Positions 13,826 to 18,172 of a stretch of DNA of 18,172 bases are shown here, piece after piece. How positions within the stretch are numbered: the first letter of the stretch is position 1; every line of letters starts with the position of its first letter. The stretch is from positions 1 to 18,172 of the forward strand of contig CALJMC010000140.1 in the NCBI GenBank assembly GCA_937982385.1, written 5' to 3'. The notes under the pieces are model-generated. The model made no database searches. It was given only the letters and a program-made list of their open reading frames with translations, and was not told the origin of the DNA. A program made the position numbers and the translations under genes. This DNA is from an uncultured Rickettsiales bacterium. GTDB taxonomy: Bacteria > Pseudomonadota > Alphaproteobacteria > Rickettsiales > UBA998.

Positions 13826-14683
13826 ATGACAGTTACTAGATGTGTGAAACATCTCAAAACATCCATAATTAATTGGTGGGAGCGTGATCCGTTCACCCAG
13901 AGTGCAGCGGTGGCCTATTACACGATTTTCTCATTCCCGGCTCTCATGATTCTTTATTTTGCAACGGCATCTATTTTTGTCGAGCATGATCAATTGCAGC
14001 TTCAAACCTATCAGTTTTTGAGTGAGAAGTTTGGTGAGAATGCCGCCACACAATTTGGCGAAATTATTGATAACACCGCACCCAAAGAAACGGATGTGTG
14101 GGCGTTCGTCATTGGTGGTGCGACGCTGCTTTTTGCGGGCTTAAAGCTGTTTATGCAATTTCAAAAAGCGCTCAACCATATCTGGGAGACTGATGAATCT
14201 AGGCTTAGGGGCATTAAAGCGATTGTCGTGCGACGCGCTGTGTCATTTGGTGTCATGTTGGGCATTGGTTTTACGCTGCTTGTGTCATTTCTAATGACCT
14301 CTATTGTGACGTTTTTTACCGAATGGATTATGGCGCATTTGCCCGATTATTTTGCCTATCTGGTGCATGGTATAAACTTCTTGGTGTCGTTGTCGGTGAT
14401 TACCTTCATGTTTGCGCTTATGCTGAAAGAATTGCCCGACACGGACATCTCATGGAAACATAGCCTGCCAGGGGCGTTCGTGGCAGCGCTCCTGTTCATT
14501 TTGGGCCAATATATGCTCGGGATATATTTTAGTGTAGCAGAGCCTGGCTCTGCTTACGGTGTGACAGGGTCGCTCATATTGATGATGCTTTGGGTGTCCT
14601 ATTCCTGCGTTATTTTGCTGCTTGGTGCAGAGGTGAGTAAGACGCTGTGTGTTGCTGACGATTCGTTGCCGTCTCAAGCTTAG
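13826..14683 (+). CDS. YihY/BrkB family inner-membrane protein
   Basis: A 285-residue polytopic protein with about six hydrophobic segments. Family signatures are AAVAYYTIFSFPALMILY near the N-terminus (about 28-45), FQKALNHIWET (112-122), LPDTDISWKHSLPGAFVAALLF in the middle, and the C-terminal pattern YGVTGSLILMMLWVSYSCVILLLGAEVSK. The family was once annotated as ribonuclease BN, a mis-assignment; its members are now regarded as membrane proteins of poorly defined function. The length is typical and the protein looks complete. It follows the small lipoprotein gene by 9 nt and converges on the XRE regulator gene with 4 bp between stops. Confidence 0.85.
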   Translation: MTVTRCVKHLKTSIINWWERDPFTQSAAVAYYTIFSFPALMILYFATASIFVEHDQLQLQTYQFLSEKFGENAATQFGEIIDNTAPKETDVWAFVIGGATLLFAGLKLFMQFQKALNHIWETDESRLRGIKAIVVRRAVSFGVMLGIGFTLLVSFLMTSIVTFFTEWIMAHLPDYFAYLVHGINFLVSLSVITFMFALMLKELPDTDISWKHSLPGAFVAALLFILGQYMLGIYFSVAEPGSAYGVTGSLILMMLWVSYSCVILLLGAEVSKTLCVADDSLPSQA

Positions 14684-14687
14684 TGCT

Positions 14688-15059
14688 TTATTGTGCGTCT
14701 ATAATAGTTTTTATAAATCTTTTAATTTCTGTTTTGACCTTCTTGTCTTTTATTGTAGAAAAGAAGCTGATCATTTCGACATCCCCTCTGCTGGCCGTCG
14801 CCATATTGTTGTTAACGATGCCAGTTTCTAGGATCTCTTCAAAAAAATATTCCACTAAAACATTCAGCACTTGCGCACAGGCAAACAACTTTGAGGCAGA
14901 GACTCTATTGGTGCCCTGTTCATATTTTTGTATTTGTTGAGAGCTGATATTTAGAAAATCTCCTAATTGTTGTTGGGATACGCCTGATGCTTCGCGGATT
15001 CTTCGTAATTTTTTGCCGACATGTTGGTCGATTAAATTGCAATCAAATGTGGGATTCAT
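14688..15059 (-). CDS. XRE-family HTH transcriptional regulator
   Basis: A 123-residue protein. After IDQHVGKKLRRIREASGVS, residues 28-50 (SQQQLGDFLNISSQQIQKYEQG) form a Cro/C1-type helix-turn-helix, followed by TNRVSASKLFACAQVLNV. This arrangement ('HVGkrlr...gmSQ..LG..l.is.QQiQKYE.G.NRv.asrL') is very common in short alphaproteobacterial XRE regulators. The C-terminal part (about 75-123), with many Lys and Ile, may mediate dimerisation. The upstream region holds a cluster of inverted half-sites (15080-15136), suggesting autoregulation. It lies downstream of the P450-phosphotransferase operon on the same strand, so it may regulate that operon, though this is not shown. Confidence 0.85.
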   Translation of the reverse strand: MNPTFDCNLIDQHVGKKLRRIREASGVSQQQLGDFLNISSQQIQKYEQGTNRVSASKLFACAQVLNVLVEYFFEEILETGIVNNNMATASRGDVEMISFFSTIKDKKVKTEIKRFIKTIIDAQ

Positions 15060-15079
15060 ATTTTCGCAATGCGTGATTT

Positions 15080-15136
15080 GTACTTACTTTACGAGAGTAA
15101 GGATAGGTGAAGACAGGGTTCTGACTAGGTAAGAAC
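15080..15136. promoter_or_regulatory. Candidate operator region of the XRE regulator: two inverted repeats, four half-sites
   Basis: GTTCTGACTAGGTAAGAAC (15118-15136) is an imperfect palindrome (GTTCT-n-AC-nnn-GT-n-AGAAC). A second inverted pair lies at 15080-15104: GTACTTACT facing AGTAAGGAT. Written in one orientation, the four half-sites are GGTAAGAAC, AGTCAGAAC, AGTAAGGAT and AGTAAGTAC, sharing AGTAAGnAC. The first palindrome overlaps a minus-strand TATAGT (15140-15135). A TTGACG lies at 15159-15154, but the 13-base gap to TATAGT is too short for a standard promoter. Confidence 0.45.
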
Positions 15137-15184
15137 TATACCAGGGTAGCTTGCGTCAATGTTGTTATCGCATTTAAACGAGGT

Positions 15185-16528
15185 TTAGCTTATTGCTTCA
15201 ATGGTTCTGTGAAACGCTGAGAGCACAATGTCACGCGGCTTGTCGATCTCTTGGAGGTCCCAAGCTGCTCCCATGATGGGGATGATCAGGCTGTATTTTG
15301 TTGCTAGATCATATTCTAAATGAAGTCTTTCAGGCGCCATTTTATAGCAATCAAATGTTTGACGATATGTGTGTAATACCTCATCTTTAATCTGCTTGCG
15401 CTCTTCTGAACATCCTGATTGAACTAGGAAGTATGCGATATCAATCATGGGTGAGCCAATGGCTAACAATTGCCAATCAATAATAGAATCAAGTTCCATT
15501 TTGTTAAATAATAGATTCTCCATTCTAAGGTCGCCATGTATGATTGTCGAATTGACACTTAACTCATCAGAAATAGGTTTGAGATTTGTAATTAAATCTT
15601 CAATGATGGCATCCACTTTTGAAGATTGTTGCGGGTTTAAATGTTGTTTCGTAACTGCCCATGAATGCGCGAGCATTTCCGGAAGTATTGCGATTATTTC
15701 TGGGTCATTTACTTTTGGCAAAAAACAATCAGGTTCTTTGTTAAGCCAAAATTTATGAAACTCTATAATGGTTGAGGTGACGCTGAGCGCTTCTTCAGCC
15801 TGATACCCGTAGAGCTGATCTCCCATTACCGCTTGACCCAAATCTTCTAATATTAGAATCGAGTCATCCGGCGATGCATAATGGCACACTGGACTGAACT
15901 CTTTGATAGGGCCCGCAAAGAATGAATAAAATGCTGCTTCGCGATAGAAGAGGCCATATTTTGTAGCTATGTCGTTCCTAACGGCGTTTCCACCTAACAT
16001 TTTTACAATCAAAGAGTGAACTGGTTTTTGACTCTTTGGGTCCTTTAACCATACGCGCAAGACTAAATCAGACGACGGTTTTACTTGGTAAATATGGTCA
16101 ATGGTTAGATCCGCATATTTAGCTACTTCTTCTTTTAATAAAGATTGTATCTGAGCACGAAAAGCAGGGTTGTCGCAGTCAAATTCATTATAGCCTGTAC
16201 CCAAGGTGACAGGAAAGTTTTGATCGTTCTTAATAACGTTGCTCATAGAAACAATTGAATCCAAATTACTAAAAAAATGGTCGATAATTTCCTCTACTCT
16301 ACACGCATGACCTTTATCAATAAAGCTATAATTTGAATATATAGAATACTCTTTATGTCGGATGTTTCGAAGACTTCTCTTCGTTTCTTTCGACGGAATA
16401 GAATATTGTTCGTGATAATATTTTGAATATAGATTTGCAAGTAGCGCTTCTATAGCACATAGCCTGTCATGCATCTTCTCATATAATGGAGAGAGTGTAG
16501 AATCATCACCTTCATCTTCTTCAGGCAT
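15185..16528 (-). CDS. APH/CHK-type phosphotransferase (small-molecule kinase), substrate unknown
   Basis: A 447-residue protein. The C-terminal two thirds carry the aminoglycoside/choline/ecdysteroid-kinase fold: a candidate ATP-binding Lys176 (SLIVKM), YREAAFY (195-201), hinge-like LILEDL (225-230), the Brenner motif IIHGDLRMENLLF (329-341; D333, N338) and IIDWQLLAIGSPMIDIAYFL (349-368; D351). This predicts ATP-dependent phosphorylation of a hydroxyl group. The first ~120 residues are an acidic (PEEDEGDD), helical extension without a recognised domain. The start overlaps the P450 stop in TAATG (one shared base), so translation is coupled and a joint metabolic role with the P450 is likely. 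An antibiotic-resistance role is possible for this fold but has no support here. Confidence 0.8.
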   Translation of the reverse strand: MPEEDEGDDSTLSPLYEKMHDRLCAIEALLANLYSKYYHEQYSIPSKETKRSLRNIRHKEYSIYSNYSFIDKGHACRVEEIIDHFFSNLDSIVSMSNVIKNDQNFPVTLGTGYNEFDCDNPAFRAQIQSLLKEEVAKYADLTIDHIYQVKPSSDLVLRVWLKDPKSQKPVHSLIVKMLGGNAVRNDIATKYGLFYREAAFYSFFAGPIKEFSPVCHYASPDDSILILEDLGQAVMGDQLYGYQAEEALSVTSTIIEFHKFWLNKEPDCFLPKVNDPEIIAILPEMLAHSWAVTKQHLNPQQSSKVDAIIEDLITNLKPISDELSVNSTIIHGDLRMENLLFNKMELDSIIDWQLLAIGSPMIDIAYFLVQSGCSEERKQIKDEVLHTYRQTFDCYKMAPERLHLEYDLATKYSLIIPIMGAAWDLQEIDKPRDIVLSAFHRTIEAIS

Positions 16529-17907
16529 TATGCGTCCGATCTTTTCGTCAATACCATATTCATACCATGGGAAGGTTTTACAGCGATTCTTGCGATAGGT
16601 TCAACTTTTTGTCCGGGGGCCATTTCAAACCGGACCTTTGGGCAGATGACTGACGCGACGCTGAGTATTTCTTGCCACGCAAATTTTTCTCCTATGCATC
16701 CTCTTGGTCCCGCTGCAAAAGGGAAGTAAATGAACGGATGTTGTTGTTCCATTTCACCATTTAAAAATCTCTCTGGTCGAAATGCTTCCGGGTTCACGTA
16801 ATATTTCCGATGGCGCTGCATTAAATAAGGGCTGAGCATAAAATTTGAATTGGCAGGTATCGTTGTGCCATTCATTGTGATTTCTTCAGTATTCTTTCGT
16901 GCCATTGACCATGCAGCAGGGTAGAGCCTCATCGTTTCAGAGATGACGGCTTTGGTGTAAATCAGTTCATCAAACTTGTCTGGCGTGACCGTATCATTAC
17001 CAAATACCCGTTGCATTTCCTCACACACTTTTTCTTGGATCAATGGATTTTTCGCCATTTCATGAAACATCCAAGTGAGTGTATTGGCGGTGCTTTCGTG
17101 ACCCGTCACTATCAGCGTTATAATTTCGTCTCTTAGCTCGCCATCAGTAATGGATTTGTCTTCATCCCTACTCATGGCTGCAATTAACAAGCCAAGTAAG
17201 TCGCCGCCAAAGGTTTCACCTTGTTTTCTTCTATCAACGAATTCGCTGATGACTTTATCAATAGCGTGTCTTGCGGACTTGAATTTCCAGAAATAGGGAG
17301 AGCCCCAATGCGAGTGCAGATCAGGTGCTGACCAAATACGCAATTCTGATACAGATAAAAGTGTGTCGACTCCATTGACCAACGTATCGGCATGTTTGTA
17401 GACTTCTGCGCCAAATAATGCCTGAGATACGACATAGAGTGTGAGTTTGGCCATTTCATTATCAACGTCTTTCTCAACGGTATCGGTCGTGTTGAACCAT
17501 TCATCCAGCGCTTTATTGGTTAATTCAACAGACAAGTCAGATATTCTTCTCAGCTCTGCAACACGGAATGAGGGTTGCATGAGTTGGCGATGTCTTTTCC
17601 ATTCTTCTCCTTCGAGAACGGGGAGACCTCTGCCAAACATGGGTTTTACCTTGTTATAGAACTGCCCTTTTTGGAAGTGTTTGTGGCCTGATTGCAGAAT
17701 GAATTCTGCCCCCTCAGGGCTGTTCACTAAATAGACGGGGCATCCCATATGTTCAAATTTGATGAGCGCAGCAGAATTGTTCGACAATCGAGAAAGAAAG
17801 TTGAGCGGGTCTTTCTTAATTTTGTGACCAATACCCAAGAAAGGTATGCCTTCTACTTCTGATAATTCTGGCTGAGTGCTTCTCTCTGCTGTTTGTGCGG
17901 CTGTCAT
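16528..17907 (-). CDS. Cytochrome P450 monooxygenase
   Basis: A 459-residue protein, numbered from the ATG at 17907. It has all P450 landmarks: C-helix WKRHR (103-107), I-helix VTGHEST (267-273), ExxR in ETMRLYP (E324, R327), PERF near 378-381, and the heme-binding FAAGPRGCIG with axial Cys404. The I-helix and Cys-loop forms resemble the CYP4/CYP102-like (fatty acid or terpenoid hydroxylase) side rather than typical soluble class I bacterial P450s, but the substrate cannot be read off. There is no fused reductase and no ferredoxin gene in the window. The frame extends to a TTG at 17970, but that would overlap the upstream gene. The ATG at 17907 is preceded by AAAGG at 9 nt and follows the upstream stop in TGACATG. 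No N-terminal membrane anchor is evident. Confidence 0.93.
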   Translation of the reverse strand: MTAAQTAERSTQPELSEVEGIPFLGIGHKIKKDPLNFLSRLSNNSAALIKFEHMGCPVYLVNSPEGAEFILQSGHKHFQKGQFYNKVKPMFGRGLPVLEGEEWKRHRQLMQPSFRVAELRRISDLSVELTNKALDEWFNTTDTVEKDVDNEMAKLTLYVVSQALFGAEVYKHADTLVNGVDTLLSVSELRIWSAPDLHSHWGSPYFWKFKSARHAIDKVISEFVDRRKQGETFGGDLLGLLIAAMSRDEDKSITDGELRDEIITLIVTGHESTANTLTWMFHEMAKNPLIQEKVCEEMQRVFGNDTVTPDKFDELIYTKAVISETMRLYPAAWSMARKNTEEITMNGTTIPANSNFMLSPYLMQRHRKYYVNPEAFRPERFLNGEMEQQHPFIYFPFAAGPRGCIGEKFAWQEILSVASVICPKVRFEMAPGQKVEPIARIAVKPSHGMNMVLTKRSDA

Positions 17908-17908
17908 G

Positions 17909-18172
17909 TCATGATGCCTTTGTTTTAAGAAGTGCGAATTTTTCTTCTGTTTGTGCAATGGTCTCCGCAATGGCAGAGCTTAGTGACTTCTGTAAAGCGG
18001 ACATATTGCTGTCGCGGAACTTATCCTGATAATCACAGAGCTGATATAATAGTTCTTCAAGATGCTCAATTTCACATAATGTTTCTGCGGCAGTCGAGCT
18101 TTGATTAGTGGCAGACTTGCTTACTATCGTGTGTGCTTGAGATTTGAAGATGTCCAGGCTTCGTTCTTGTTG
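17909..18172 (-). CDS. Unknown helical protein, C-terminal 87 residues (gene runs off the right edge)
   Basis: An open minus-strand frame enters at the right edge and ends with TGA at 17911-17909, one base before the P450 ATG. The visible 87 residues are polar and helix-prone (CEIEHLEELLYQLCDYQDKF, then SSAIAETIAQTEEKFALLKTKAS) with heptad-like Leu/Ile spacing, suggesting a coiled-coil tail. No family is recognised. The close spacing puts it in the same operon as the P450 and the phosphotransferase. Confidence 0.65.
   Translation of the reverse strand, partial: QQERSLDIFKSQAHTIVSKSATNQSSTAAETLCEIEHLEELLYQLCDYQDKFRDSNMSALQKSLSSAIAETIAQTEEKFALLKTKAS

Noticed and set aside
15175..15187. Terminator after the phosphotransferase gene
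   Set aside because: TAAACGAGGTTTA is a weak 5-bp stem overlapping the stop codon, with no T-run on the minus strand, so it is not a credible intrinsic terminator.
15185..16528. Aminoglycoside resistance enzyme
   Set aside because: The fold is shared with choline, ecdysteroid and many other kinases. The N-terminal extension and coupling to a P450 point to metabolism, and nothing specific to drug-modifying enzymes is visible.
16528..17970. Longer P450 start at the TTG (17970)
   Set aside because: The extra 21 residues overlap the end of the upstream gene, use TTG and look unlike a P450 N-terminus. The ATG at 17907 has an AAAGG at 9 nt and follows the upstream stop by one base.

Overview
The window looks like chromosomal DNA from a moderately AT-rich Gram-negative bacterium, most likely a low-GC alphaproteobacterium. 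The Gram-negative call rests on a Tat-exported periplasmic binding protein, two lipoproteins with lipoboxes, an LplT/Aas lysophospholipid-recycling pair and a YihY/BrkB inner-membrane protein. The alphaproteobacterial call rests mainly on the form of the small XRE regulator at 14688-15059 and is inference. There are no tRNA, rRNA, insertion sequence or CRISPR features, and no gene-free stretch longer than about 180 bases.

Layout. 1-831 (-) is the N-terminal part of a membrane sensor protein, probably a histidine kinase, running off the left edge. It is divergent from 919-2328 (+), a Tat-exported family 1 solute-binding protein with no permease beside it, which suggests a binding-protein/sensor pair. 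Next comes a compact minus-strand set: YHS-domain protein (3526-3987), DinB-like protein (2998-3522) and NRDE/TANGO2 protein (2315-2992). Upstream on the same strand lie a one-module NRPS (4061-8527; C-A-T-E) and a small four-helix membrane protein (8540-8953). I see no convincing terminator or promoter between the NRPS and the YHS gene, so all five could share a transcript.

A divergent promoter region at 8954-9098 separates these from the plus-strand lplT-like/aas-like pair (9099-10430, 10423-12558). That pair is followed 3 nt later by a small AT-rich membrane protein gene (12562-12966). Then come a Ser/Thr-rich lipoprotein (-, 12968-13471), a 51-residue lipoprotein (+, 13661-13816) and a YihY/BrkB membrane protein (+, 13826-14683). 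An XRE regulator (-, 14688-15059) has a cluster of half-sites upstream of it. The right end is a tightly coupled minus-strand operon: an unknown helical protein (partial), a cytochrome P450 and an APH/CHK-type phosphotransferase.

The most interesting items are: the NRPS, whose epimerization-type domain has Cys where the catalytic Glu should be; the P450-phosphotransferase operon with adjacent XRE regulator; the YHS-DinB-TANGO2 operon; the binding-protein/sensor pair; and two promoter regions with unusual symmetry (8954-9080 and 15080-15136).
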